From: Flavobacteriales bacterium UBA4110
Lineage (GTDB): Bacteria > Bacteroidota > Bacteroidia > Flavobacteriales > Weeksellaceae
Direction of reading: 5' to 3'
Assembly (NCBI GenBank): GCA_002383165.1
Contig: DFXK01000018.1
Location: 104,136-168,135 of the forward strand
DNA length: 64,000 nucleotides
In this document: positions 35,011 through 42,725 of the stretch, piece after piece
How the letters are laid out: each line of letters starts with the position of its first letter
How positions within the stretch are numbered: position 1 is the stretch's first letter
Notes under the pieces: model-generated
Seen by the model: only the letters and a program-made list of their open reading frames with translations
Database searches by the model: none
Told to the model about the DNA's origin: nothing
Program-made: the position numbers and the translations under genes

Positions 35011-35967
35011 ATGGAGTATTTAGAATTTGAACAGCCTGTAAAGGAATTGATAGATCAATACGAAAAATGTGTACAACTAGGTACAGAAAGCGGCATTGAT
35101 GTAGATGAATCCTGTAAAAAGATCAAAACAAAAATAGAAGAAACTAAGAAAAAAATATACGGAAACCTTACGCCTTGGCAAAAAGTACAACTTTCCAGAC
35201 ATCCGGACAGACCTTATACGCTTGATTACATCAACGGTTTGGCAGATGCAGAAAGTTTTGTAGAATTGCACGGTGATAGAAATTTCGGGGACGACCCTGC
35301 GATGATTGGTGGAATTGCCAGCATCAGTGGAAATACCGTAATGCTCATCGGAACTCAGAAAGGTAGAACGACTAAAGAACGTCAGCACAGACGTTTCGGA
35401 ATGTCTAATCCAGAAGGTTACAGAAAGGCTCTTAGATTGATGAAATTGGCAGAGAAATTCAATATTCCTGTGGTAACTTTTGTTGATACACCTGGTGCTT
35501 ATCCTGGTCTCGAAGCAGAAGAACGCGGACAAGGTGAAGCTATTGCCAGAAATATCTTTGAAATGTGCCAATTGAAAACTCCAATTATCACAATCATCAT
35601 TGGTGAAGGTGCAAGTGGAGGGGCTTTAGGAATTGGTGTAGGAAACAAAGTTTATATGCTGGAAAATACTTGGTATTCTGTGATTTCTCCAGAAAACTGT
35701 TCTGCAATACTTTGGAGAAGCTGGGAGTACAAAGAAACTGCAGCAACAACAATGAAACTTACTGCTGATGATATGTTGAAGCAGAAGTTGATTGATGACA
35801 TCATCCCAGAACCACTTGGAGGCGCTCATTATGACAACGCAGCCACTTTCGACAATGTGAAGAGATTCATATTGAAAGATATCAAAACTCTTTCTAAATT
35901 ACCGGTTGAGAAATTGGTTGCTGAAAGACAAGATAAGTTTATTGCAATGGGAGAATTCAAAGGGTAA
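35011..35967 (+). CDS. accA: Acetyl-CoA carboxylase carboxyltransferase subunit alpha
   Basis: Alpha half of the transferase that moves the carboxyl group from biotin to acetyl-CoA. The 318 residues show the N-terminal EYLEFEQPVKELIDQYEKC, WQKVQLSRHPDRPYTLDYI, the oxyanion-type glycine region FVDTPGAYPGLEAEERGQGEAIARN, and IGEGASGGALGIGVGNKVYML followed by YSVISPENCSAILW. Length is normal. The beta subunit gene accD is not in the window, and accB/accC lie 11 kb away, so the complex is encoded at scattered sites. Confidence 0.97.
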   Translation: MEYLEFEQPVKELIDQYEKCVQLGTESGIDVDESCKKIKTKIEETKKKIYGNLTPWQKVQLSRHPDRPYTLDYINGLADAESFVELHGDRNFGDDPAMIGGIASISGNTVMLIGTQKGRTTKERQHRRFGMSNPEGYRKALRLMKLAEKFNIPVVTFVDTPGAYPGLEAEERGQGEAIARNIFEMCQLKTPIITIIIGEGASGGALGIGVGNKVYMLENTWYSVISPENCSAILWRSWEYKETAATTMKLTADDMLKQKLIDDIIPEPLGGAHYDNAATFDNVKRFILKDIKTLSKLPVEKLVAERQDKFIAMGEFKG

Positions 35968-35996
35968 GATACTTTTCCTTTGATTTTTATAAAATT

Positions 35997-36035
35997 AAAA
36001 CCTTTTCAGAGTTGGACTGTGAAAAGGTTTTTTTA
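35997..36035 (+). terminator. Terminator of accA
   Basis: Perfect 11-base arms AAAACCTTTTC and GAAAAGGTTTT with a 13-base loop and a seven-T run. Confidence 0.85.
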
Positions 36036-36073
36036 TTTGTATTGATTAACCAATGTTAATCGGAAGCCAAATC

Positions 36074-36186
36074 TGCGCCCCGACTTGAGCGAAAATCCTT
36101 TTTTGCTTGTACTTCGAATTCTATTTAATCCGAAATCTTCCTGCAAAAAAGATTGGGAGCGGAAGGCGGATAAAGGCGCCCAAACC
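36074..36186 (+). repeat. Intergenic palindromic element, copy B
   Basis: Left block CGCCCCGACTTGAGCG then AAAATCCTTTTTTGC; right block GCAAAAAAGATTGGGAGCGG then AAGGCGGATAAAGGCGCCC. The T-run and A-run form a 9-bp stem (36098-36106 with 36143-36151). The tip between is a degenerate AT-rich sequence. It lies between the convergent genes accA and rpsB. Confidence 0.75.
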
Positions 36187-36221
36187 CAACTAAGTGGTTC
36201 GACGAAGTCAAATAATTCACA

Positions 36222-36257
36222 ACAAAAAAGCGATTCAATAAAACTTGAACCGCTTTT
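36222..36257 (-). terminator. Terminator of rpsB
   Basis: Arms AAAAGCGATTCAA and TTGAACCGCTTTT (one mismatch), with T-run on the minus strand, just after the rpsB stop. Confidence 0.8.
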
Positions 36258-36278
36258 ATATTTTAGAAAAGATTCTAA

Positions 36279-37040
36279 TTATTCAGCATCGAAATCAGCA
36301 TCTGCTTCTGCAGAAACTTTTTCGCCTTCTTCTTTAGATTTTTCTTTATCTGCTTTTCTTTGAGATTGACCTTCTTTTACCGCGTCTGCTACTACAGAAA
36401 GGATCATATCAATAGATTTAGAAGCATCATCATTTCCTGGGATTACGAAATCCACTTTTCTTGGATCTGAGTTAGTATCTACGATACCGAAAACTGGGAT
36501 ACCCAATTTTTTAGCTTCTGTAACTGCGATGTGCTCTCTCATAATGTCAACTACAAAAATAGCTGAAGGAAGTCTCACCATATCCGCGATAGATCCTAAG
36601 TTTTTCTCAAGATTAGCTCTTTGACGATCTACTTGTAATCTTTCTTTTTTGGATAGTGTTTCGAATGTACCGTCTTTCTTCATTTTATCGATAGCGTTCA
36701 TTTTTTTAACCGCTTTTCTGATAGTTACGAAGTTAGTTAGCATTCCACCAGGCCATCTTTCAGTGATGTAAGGCATATTAAGTTCCGAAGCGTGTTTTGC
36801 AACTACTTCTTTCGCTTGCTTTTTAGTTGCTACGAAAAGAACTTTTTTACCTGCAGAAGTTAATTTTTCCAAAGCGCTACATGCTTCGTCCAATTTAACA
36901 GCTGTTTTATGTAAATCTACGATGTGAATACCGTTTTTCTCCATGAAAATGTATGGAGCCATATTTGGATTCCACTTACGAGTCATGTGACCGAAGTGTA
37001 CACCAGCCTCTAAAAGGTCTTTTACATTTGCTTTTGCCAT
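36279..37040 (-). CDS. rpsB: 30S ribosomal protein S2
   Basis: S2 of the small subunit, 253 residues. It shows VKDLLEAGVHFGHMTRKWNPNMAPYIF at the start (normal for uS2), FVATKKQAKE, ITERWPGGMLTNF, and the C-terminal GIVDTNSDPRKVDFVIPGNDDA. A charged tail (KADKEKSKEEGEKVSAEAD) extends beyond the core, as often seen in Bacteroidota. It follows rplM-rpsI after a 184-base leader-like gap. The elongation factor gene tsf, the usual next gene, is not present downstream; a terminator and convergent accA follow. Confidence 0.97.
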   Translation of the reverse strand: MAKANVKDLLEAGVHFGHMTRKWNPNMAPYIFMEKNGIHIVDLHKTAVKLDEACSALEKLTSAGKKVLFVATKKQAKEVVAKHASELNMPYITERWPGGMLTNFVTIRKAVKKMNAIDKMKKDGTFETLSKKERLQVDRQRANLEKNLGSIADMVRLPSAIFVVDIMREHIAVTEAKKLGIPVFGIVDTNSDPRKVDFVIPGNDDASKSIDMILSVVADAVKEGQSQRKADKEKSKEEGEKVSAEADADFDAE

Positions 37041-37084
37041 GTTTTCTTGTTTTTTGTTAGTTTACTTTCCGCTTTTCCGCAATC

Positions 37085-37111
37085 AACTTTACTTTAGATG
37101 GGAGTAAAGTT
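37085..37111 (-). promoter_or_regulatory. Hairpin in the rpsI-rpsB gap
   Basis: Nine-base arms AACTTTACT (37085-37093) and AGTAAAGTT (37103-37111) with a nine-base loop, 45 bases upstream of rpsB. It may be a leader structure or weak attenuator for rpsB. Confidence 0.4.
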
Positions 37112-37150
37112 TGGATGCTAAACGTAACGGGCAATATTTTTGTTGATAAA

Positions 37151-37224
37151 ATAGAACCAAGAATCTTGAACCAAGAATAAAACATAAGTTTTGTACCTCC
37201 CGTCCGAAATCTTGAATCTTGAAA
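37151..37224 (-). repeat. Cluster of ATCTTGAA-type repeats
   Basis: The gap between rpsI and rpsB holds AACCAAGAATCTTGAACC, CAAGAATAAAAC and AAATCTTGAATCTTGAAA: four near-copies of a 9-base word. Function unknown. Confidence 0.5.
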
Positions 37225-37617
37225 TTAACGTTTTGAGAACTGGAATCTCTTTCTCGCTTTTTTCTGTCCTGGTTTCTTTCTTTCCACCATTCTTGAATCT
37301 CTTGTAAGCAATCCGTGTGGCTTAAGAAGTAATCTGAACTCTTCGTTGATCTCACAAAGTGCTCTGGAAACACCAAGTCTTACAGCTTCTGCCTGACCAG
37401 TGATACCTCCACCAAAAACATTTACTGTAACATCATACTGACCTACAGTCTCTGTCAACAAAAATGGCTGATTTACTTTATAAACTAAAACATCCGTACA
37501 GAAGTAAGTTTTAGCATCTTTCCCGTTTATCGTGATATTACCAGTTCCTGGCTTCACGTAAACTCTTGCAACAGAAGTTTTTCTTCTTCCGATTTTGTGT
37601 ACTATAGACATACTCAA
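37225..37617 (-). CDS. rpsI: 30S ribosomal protein S9
   Basis: S9 of the small subunit, 130 residues. It has IGRRKTSVARVYVKPGTG near 7-24, VFGGGITGQAEAVRLGVSRAL in the middle, and the C-terminal KKPGQKKARKRFQFSKR whose last Arg reaches the P-site tRNA. It begins at the base next to the rplM stop codon, the standard L13-S9 pair. Confidence 0.98.
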   Translation of the reverse strand: MSMSIVHKIGRRKTSVARVYVKPGTGNITINGKDAKTYFCTDVLVYKVNQPFLLTETVGQYDVTVNVFGGGITGQAEAVRLGVSRALCEINEEFRLLLKPHGLLTRDSRMVERKKPGQKKARKRFQFSKR

Positions 37618-38073
37618 TTATTTGAATTCGTTAACATTGATTACTTTTGGCTGTTGAGCTTCGTGCTTATGCTCAGTTCCTTCATATAAATAAAGGTTCT
37701 TGAAAAGAGCGGAACCCAATCTGTTTTTTGGCAACATACCTTTTACAGACTTTTCCAACACTTTTAGTGCATCTTTTTTCTTAAGCTCTTCAGCAGTCAT
37801 AGACTTCTGACCACCTGGATATCCAGTGTGCCAAATGTAAGTTTTGTCTGCCCACTTGTTTCCGGAAAGTGTAACTTTCCCAGCGTTCAAAACGATTACG
37901 TTATCTCCACAATCTACGTGCGGTGTGTAATTCGTTTTGTGCTTACCTCTCAAAATCTTTGCAACGGTAGAAGCTAGTCTTCCCAACGGTTGCTCAGCAG
38001 CGTCTACAACAACCCATTCTTTATTTGCTGTAGCCTTGTTTGCCGATACTGTTTTGTAACTTAATGTATTCAC
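37618..38073 (-). CDS. rplM: 50S ribosomal protein L13
   Basis: L13 of the large subunit, 151 residues. It shows KEWVVVDAAEQPLGRLAS, TVAKILRGKHKTNYTPHVDCGD, VTLSGNKWADKTYIWHTGYPGG, and LPKNRLGSALFKNLYLYEG. It is first in the rplM-rpsI(-rpsB) unit and is preceded by a TACCTTTG promoter core. Confidence 0.98.
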   Translation of the reverse strand: MNTLSYKTVSANKATANKEWVVVDAAEQPLGRLASTVAKILRGKHKTNYTPHVDCGDNVIVLNAGKVTLSGNKWADKTYIWHTGYPGGQKSMTAEELKKKDALKVLEKSVKGMLPKNRLGSALFKNLYLYEGTEHKHEAQQPKVINVNEFK

Positions 38074-38118
38074 AATTTATCGTTTACGATTAAACATAAT
38101 TTTCCCTCAAAGGGTGTG

Positions 38119-38126
38119 CAAAGGTA
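38119..38126 (-). promoter_or_regulatory. Promoter core of rplM-rpsI
   Basis: Minus strand TACCTTTG, 45 bases upstream of the rplM ATG. The 45-base leader is long enough for a short regulatory hairpin, but none is clear. Confidence 0.7.
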
Positions 38127-38280
38127 GGAATTTTTTTTCTTATGAAAAATTATCCTCAGAAAAATATTTTAATTTTCACAAAATTAATGTGTTAGCTGAG
38201 CATTAATTATCCGAAAACTTTTCGAAATCATTAAAATAAGCATTATTTATTACTAAGGATTTTTATATTTATTGAAAAAT

Positions 38281-38637
38281 ATCTTGGAAAATGAGCCACA
38301 GAAAACTATGAGAAAAAAATACTCTCTGAATTGCGAACACATTGTAGAAAAAAATTCCTGTCCTAACTGTGGACAACAAAATAAACATAAAAGACAGCCA
38401 TTTCACTATCTTTCACTCATTTTATTGAAGAGTTCACCAATTACGATGGAATTCTGGGCAACGATGGAGAATCTTGTGTTCAAATGAGGAAAACTAACAA
38501 ACACTCACCTTGAAGGTAAAGTTTACCATACCCACATCGTTATTAGGTTGGTTATTGGCCGCATACTGTTCCTGTTCGTTTTCTGCCTTTATGTTGTTGG
38601 TTATTTGTCTTGGGTACCATCAGTTTACTGACAATCC
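38281..38637 (+). pseudogene. Frameshifted DUF3667-family gene remnant
   Basis: One frame gives SLNCEHIVEKNSCPNCGQQN, the N-terminal zinc-ribbon of DUF3667 membrane proteins. The next frame continues FTHFIEEFTNYDG, the first frame returns with EFWATMENLVFK, a stop, then GKLTNTHLEGK, and later a hydrophobic stretch (IGRILFLFVFCLYVVGYLSW) that ends at TGA. Joined, these match the order expected for the family (zinc ribbon, F-H-F-EF--YDG, FW-T---L-FKP-KL---YLEGK, membrane helix). At least two frameshifts and an in-frame stop make it non-functional. Confidence 0.65.
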
Positions 38638-38647
38638 ATTAAAACAA

Positions 38648-38678
38648 AAAGCCAGATCTTAAAAATCTGGCTTTCTTT
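38648..38678. terminator. Bidirectional terminator
   Basis: Ten-base perfect arms AAAGCCAGAT and ATCTGGCTTT with a seven-base loop. Serves the convergent 110-residue membrane protein gene and the DUF3667 remnant. Confidence 0.75.
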
Positions 38679-38722
38679 TAATTAAATACTGAGTAAAAGC
38701 AAAACACTAAAGTACAAGCTGA

Positions 38723-39055
38723 TTAATACCTTAAAGATTTGCTTTCTCTAAAGCTTGCTATCATATAATAAGCTACAAAAACCGTAGAAAACTTGATTAT
38801 AGAAGGAACTGCAGTTTCGAAATTGAAAAATATCAATCCAACAGCAACTAGAAAAACAATTCCAATTAACGAAATTCCCATTTTCTTAGGAAGCGGCCAC
38901 TCCGGATGATCTACAAAATAAGCCAATCCCCAACCGATTCCGAAAGCGGAAGCTACATAAAGTTCTACCCAAAAATCCGCAGGGTCGCCTGTGAGACGTC
39001 TAAGAAAAAAACTAATCATAGTTCCAACTGCGAAGTACATCAGCGCTTTTATCAT
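38723..39055 (-). CDS. Small membrane protein of unknown function
   Basis: 110 residues with about four hydrophobic segments (near 3-19, 33-47, 60-77 and 85-101) and a basic C-terminus ESKSLRY. No family recognised. Features: LRRLTGDPADFWVELYVASAFGIGWGLAYFVD in the first half. It has its own TACTTTTG promoter core and the terminator above. Probably an inner-membrane protein. Confidence 0.7.
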   Translation of the reverse strand: MIKALMYFAVGTMISFFLRRLTGDPADFWVELYVASAFGIGWGLAYFVDHPEWPLPKKMGISLIGIVFLVAVGLIFFNFETAVPSIIKFSTVFVAYYMIASFRESKSLRY

Positions 39056-39070
39056 TTCAAAAAATTTTCA

Positions 39071-39078
39071 CAAAAGTA
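39071..39078 (-). promoter_or_regulatory. Promoter core of the 110-residue membrane protein gene
   Basis: Minus strand TACTTTTG, 15 bases before the ATG. Confidence 0.6.
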
Positions 39079-39296
39079 AGGATTGTAATTGAAAATTACT
39101 TTTGGAATCCTAAAAGCAAAACACAAAGGCGCAAGGAAAGATTACTGTTGAGCTGCTGTTAAGGCACTAGATTAATCAAACATTTTTCAATTTAACGAAG
39201 TTAGAAACCTTTTACCTTAAAAATATAAAGCAACTCAAAGAAATTGTCTTTTTGATAAATTCCACCGCTATTCTAATTCTCGTCAACAAAATTCAT

Positions 39297-39304
39297 TAGA
39301 TTTG
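39297..39304 (+). promoter_or_regulatory. Promoter core of pncB
   Basis: TAGATTTG, 16 bases before the pncB ATG. Confidence 0.6.
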
Positions 39305-39320
39305 TGTAAACGATATTTTT

Positions 39321-40496
39321 ATGCACGAGATAAGGCTCAAATCTATTCTAGATAATGATTTCTATAAAATTACAATGCAAAATGCAGTTGTGAAATTATT
39401 CACAAACGAGATTGTAAAATACGAATTCATCAACCGTGGTAAACATGAATTTCCGCAAGGTTTTGCTGATGAACTCCGAAAGGCCGTCAATGCAATGGCA
39501 GAATTGAAATTGACCAAAGACGAAAAAAAATATCTAAAAGTCACCTGTCCATACCTAGCACTGCCCTACCTTGATTTTCTGGAAGGTTTTCATTATGACC
39601 CATCGGAAGTAAAAATAGAACAAATTGGAAATGATCTGAAAGTATCAGTAGAAGGCCTTTGGTATAGAACAATTCTTTGGGAAGTTCCACTTCTTGCTCT
39701 CATTAGTGAACTTCATTATGAGATGAATCATATGGAGCGACAAACCAACGAAGAGGTCATCAATAAGACTGTAGAAAAAGCCATCCATTTGACAGAACTC
39801 GGTGTACCATTTGCGGAATTTGGAACGCGAAGAAGACATTCTTATAAAGTTCACAGATTAGTGATGGATGCTTTGATTAAGGATAAAAAATCGACTTTTA
39901 CAGGAACTTCCAACGTACATCTTGCTATGATGTACAATGTAAAACCAATCGGGACACATGCTCACGAATGGTTTATGTTTCACGCTGCGGAATATGGTTT
40001 TAAAATGGCCAATTCTATCGCATTGGAAAACTGGGTCAATGTTTACCGTGGCGATCTAGGAGTGGCACTTTCTGATACCTACACCACAGAGGTTTTTTTC
40101 CAGCAATTTGATAAAAAATTTGCAAAGTTGTTTGATGGGGTACGTCACGACAGCGGCGATCCATTGGAATTTGCAGACAAAACAATCGCTCACTATACAA
40201 AGCAGGGCATCAATCCGCTATTCAAGTACATAATTTTTTCCGATGGACTTAATCTAGAAAAAGTAGAAGAAATCACGAATTACTGCAGAGGTAAAATAGG
40301 AATTTCTTTCGGAATCGGAACCAACCTTACCAATGATGTGGGACTGAAACCAATGAATATTGTGATGAAACTCATCAGCGTGAAAGGCATTAACAACGAA
40401 TGGATTCCAACAGTGAAGCTCTCCGACGAAAAAGGAAAATATACAGGTGACCCGAAATTGATAGAACTTGCAAAGGAGTTTCTGAGAATTAAATAG
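39321..40496 (+). CDS. pncB: Nicotinate phosphoribosyltransferase
   Basis: First enzyme of the Preiss-Handler NAD salvage path: joins nicotinate and PRPP. The 391 residues show SILDNDFYKITMQNAV at the start, EFGTRRRHSY near 168-177, the phosphorylated-His region GTSNVHLAMMYNVKPIGTHAHEW, and VRHDSGDPLEFADK with GIGTNLTND later (PRPP phosphate site). The family and length fit PncB. Stands alone with its own promoter core. Confidence 0.95.
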   Translation: MHEIRLKSILDNDFYKITMQNAVVKLFTNEIVKYEFINRGKHEFPQGFADELRKAVNAMAELKLTKDEKKYLKVTCPYLALPYLDFLEGFHYDPSEVKIEQIGNDLKVSVEGLWYRTILWEVPLLALISELHYEMNHMERQTNEEVINKTVEKAIHLTELGVPFAEFGTRRRHSYKVHRLVMDALIKDKKSTFTGTSNVHLAMMYNVKPIGTHAHEWFMFHAAEYGFKMANSIALENWVNVYRGDLGVALSDTYTTEVFFQQFDKKFAKLFDGVRHDSGDPLEFADKTIAHYTKQGINPLFKYIIFSDGLNLEKVEEITNYCRGKIGISFGIGTNLTNDVGLKPMNIVMKLISVKGINNEWIPTVKLSDEKGKYTGDPKLIELAKEFLRIK

Positions 40497-40684
40497 ATCA
40501 CAAATTATAATTTTCATCAACTTATAAAATTCTGTTAAATATTTCTAAGATGAATCTTTGCATTAAAAAAGTTTTTAAATTTACTAAAGACGAAGTTTAA
40601 ATCAAAATACGATGGTTCTCCGCTTTGTTTGGCATCAATTTTATTAGTTATAAATCACGACTTAAATAAATCAATTTTTATCCT

Positions 40685-41170
40685 ATGAAAAAAACATTTA
40701 AAATTGTGGCTCTAGCATTGATGGTATCAATGACAGCCGTATCTTGTAAAAAGAAAGCATCTGACGCTGAACTTACATCACAAGCTACAACTGCGATTAC
40801 AGCTTATCCGGGAACTTCTGTGGAAGTGAAAGAAGGACAAGCTCACCTGAGCGGAACTTTTGCAACGGAAGCAGACAAGCAAGCTGCAATCGATGCTCTG
40901 AAAAAAATCCAAGGCGTGAAAGATGTTCACGATATGGCGACAGTTACACCAGCTCCTACAGCTGCCCCAGTTGAAGTGAATGTGGTAGATGCTGCAGTTC
41001 TTCAAAAAGTGAATGATGCTCTTAAAGATATCCCTGGTGTAAAAGCAGAAGATATGAACGGAACTCTTACACTAACTGGATCTACAACTGCCGCTAACGC
41101 AAGAAAAGTGAAAGAATCGGTAGACGCGCTTAAAATTGGAAAATACGATAACAAAATCACAGTTAAATAA
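40685..41170 (+). CDS. BON-domain lipoprotein
   Basis: 161-residue lipoprotein (MKKTFKIVALALMVSMTAVSC, acyl Cys at 21) with two BON-type repeats, about residues 27-85 and 100-161. Each has the alpha-beta signature: VKEGQAHLSGTFATEADKQAA...ALKKIQGVKDV, and MNGTLTLTGSTTAANARKVKESVDAL. BON domains bind phospholipid or glycan in the envelope. Seven bases separate the stop from the next gene, which has a related N-terminal domain, so the two act together. No enzymatic motif. Confidence 0.82.
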   Translation: MKKTFKIVALALMVSMTAVSCKKKASDAELTSQATTAITAYPGTSVEVKEGQAHLSGTFATEADKQAAIDALKKIQGVKDVHDMATVTPAPTAAPVEVNVVDAAVLQKVNDALKDIPGVKAEDMNGTLTLTGSTTAANARKVKESVDALKIGKYDNKITVK

Positions 41171-41176
41171 TCACAA

Positions 41177-41593
41177 ATGAGTTTACAAGACAAATATGCA
41201 AGTGTAGTCTCTGCAGCTCAGTCCGCAGGACTTTCTGACCTTTCTATTAAGGAGCAGGATGGCGTTCTATACATCACAGGAAAGGCATCTAACAGTGCAT
41301 CGAAGGATGCTGTATGGAATGCGCTTGGTGCAATTGATTCTTCATACACTGCTACAGATATTAACATTGACGTTCAGGTTTCTGGTTTGGAAGCTGGAAC
41401 ATCTCTTACAGTTGCTACTGAAGATTCTAATTTGAACATTAGACAGGCACCTTCTACTGAAGCGGCTGTTGTAGGTAAGGCGGCTAAAGGGGAAGCGGTA
41501 ACTTTAGTAGAACAATCTTCTGACGATTGGTGGAAAATCAAAACTAAAGACGGTGAAGAAGGTTACGCTTATTCCAGATATCTAAAAGCATAA
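41177..41593 (+). CDS. BON-like and SH3b-domain protein
   Basis: 138 residues: an N-terminal BON-like part (LSIKEQDGVLYITGKASNSASKDAVWNAL, about 1-70) and a bacterial SH3 domain at about 76-138 (LTVATEDSNLNIRQAPSTEAAVVGKAAKGE...WWKIKTKDGEEGYAYSRYL). No signal peptide is seen, which is odd for an SH3b protein that would bind wall peptides. The partner gene upstream encodes an exported lipoprotein. BON plus SH3b resembles the LysM-BON protein Kbp in shape. Followed by a terminator. Confidence 0.82.
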   Translation: MSLQDKYASVVSAAQSAGLSDLSIKEQDGVLYITGKASNSASKDAVWNALGAIDSSYTATDINIDVQVSGLEAGTSLTVATEDSNLNIRQAPSTEAAVVGKAAKGEAVTLVEQSSDDWWKIKTKDGEEGYAYSRYLKA

Positions 41594-41614
41594 CTTTTTA
41601 GCTTATATAAAATC

Positions 41615-41643
41615 AAAACCTCTGATTGTTCGGAGGTTTTTTA
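41615..41643 (+). terminator. Terminator of the BON pair
   Basis: Eight-base arms AAAACCTC and GAGGTTTT around a ten-base loop, T-run following. Confidence 0.8.
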
Positions 41644-41656
41644 GTTTTTATTTGAT

Positions 41657-42625
41657 TTAATACAACACTTCTTTCGTAATAATACTTTCGATATTATCCG
41701 GATAATCAACTTTTATTATCTTTTCAGAATTGATCCAGTCCCGGATTTTCGCAGGATCAAGCCTGTCTGAATTGGCAACACCCATTTTTTGCAGCGCAAA
41801 AGCATTACATTCCTGCTCATATTGGTTTTCTATAGGAATCACGAATAATTTCTTATTCATAAACAGAGCTTCGGCGGGTGTTTCAAAACCAGCATTGCAG
41901 AGAATTCCTTCGCAGGATTCAAATAATTCAAGATATTTTAACTCATCAATAGGAAAAATCTCAACATTCCTGAATTTCTGAATCTGTTTGGCGTATTTGG
42001 AAAAAACCTTCCATTCCACATCGATCCTTGTTAGTATATTTGTTATAACCTCATCGGAAAAACTCGGGAGATATACCAAATAATGGCCCTTTTTATCCGG
42101 ATTTAGTTTTCTGATTTTTTGTCTGATGACCGGTTTCTTGATGCTTGGGTTATAGTTATCGAAGTGGAACCCGATTTTCTTATCACATGATACATAATGT
42201 TTCAGAATAAAATCTCCCAACCAATCTTTTTTATCGGGCTTTGGAGTTTCTTTGAACGTTAATGATGCCTGATGGCTCAGTTCTATGATCGGCAGATTTT
42301 TAAGTTTAGCCGTCCATCCCGTCAGTGGTTCAAAATCATTAATAATCAAATCATAGCCACTCAGATCCATATCTCTAACAACTTTTGCAGCCTTGCAAAA
42401 ATTGTTATGAAACAATGTTTTTTTATAAGACAGTCCGCCAGTTTTATTATATAACAGCGAGATCCCCTTGAACCGGAAATCAATATCGAAATCCGACTTC
42501 AACTGGGTCTGATGACCGCTAATCAGCGTATCTACCAAGGCGTGCTTCTTTAGAATCGGGATAATTTCCTGAGCTCTGGCAAGATGTCCGTTCCCTGTAC
42601 CTTGGAAGGCATATAATATTTTCAT
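41657..42625 (-). CDS. GT-B glycosyltransferase (MJ1255-type)
   Basis: 322-residue UDP-sugar transferase-like protein. It opens KILYAFQGTGNGHLARAQEIIPILKK, the N-terminal strand and His-containing loop of MurG-like and MJ1255/VC2487-type enzymes. Later NDFEPLTGW (near 101-109) and EGILCNAGFETPAEALFMNKKLFVIPI near 232-258 form the donor site, with the conserved GFET Glu. It follows the LpxH-like gene by 100 bases on the same strand. Substrate unknown; a glycolipid product is inferred. Confidence 0.8.
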   Translation of the reverse strand: MKILYAFQGTGNGHLARAQEIIPILKKHALVDTLISGHQTQLKSDFDIDFRFKGISLLYNKTGGLSYKKTLFHNNFCKAAKVVRDMDLSGYDLIINDFEPLTGWTAKLKNLPIIELSHQASLTFKETPKPDKKDWLGDFILKHYVSCDKKIGFHFDNYNPSIKKPVIRQKIRKLNPDKKGHYLVYLPSFSDEVITNILTRIDVEWKVFSKYAKQIQKFRNVEIFPIDELKYLELFESCEGILCNAGFETPAEALFMNKKLFVIPIENQYEQECNAFALQKMGVANSDRLDPAKIRDWINSEKIIKVDYPDNIESIITKEVLY

Positions 42626-42725
42626 ATGGCTTAAAAAAATTTAAATATTTGTGTTTTATTTTAATCGCAAAGGCGCAATTATTTTTTTAATTTTATACTA
42701 ATAAGTCGCAAAGCCAATTTAAACT

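Noticed and set aside
36085..36363. 92-codon + strand frame
   Set aside because: Runs through the intergenic repeat and the 3' end of rpsB; no independent support.
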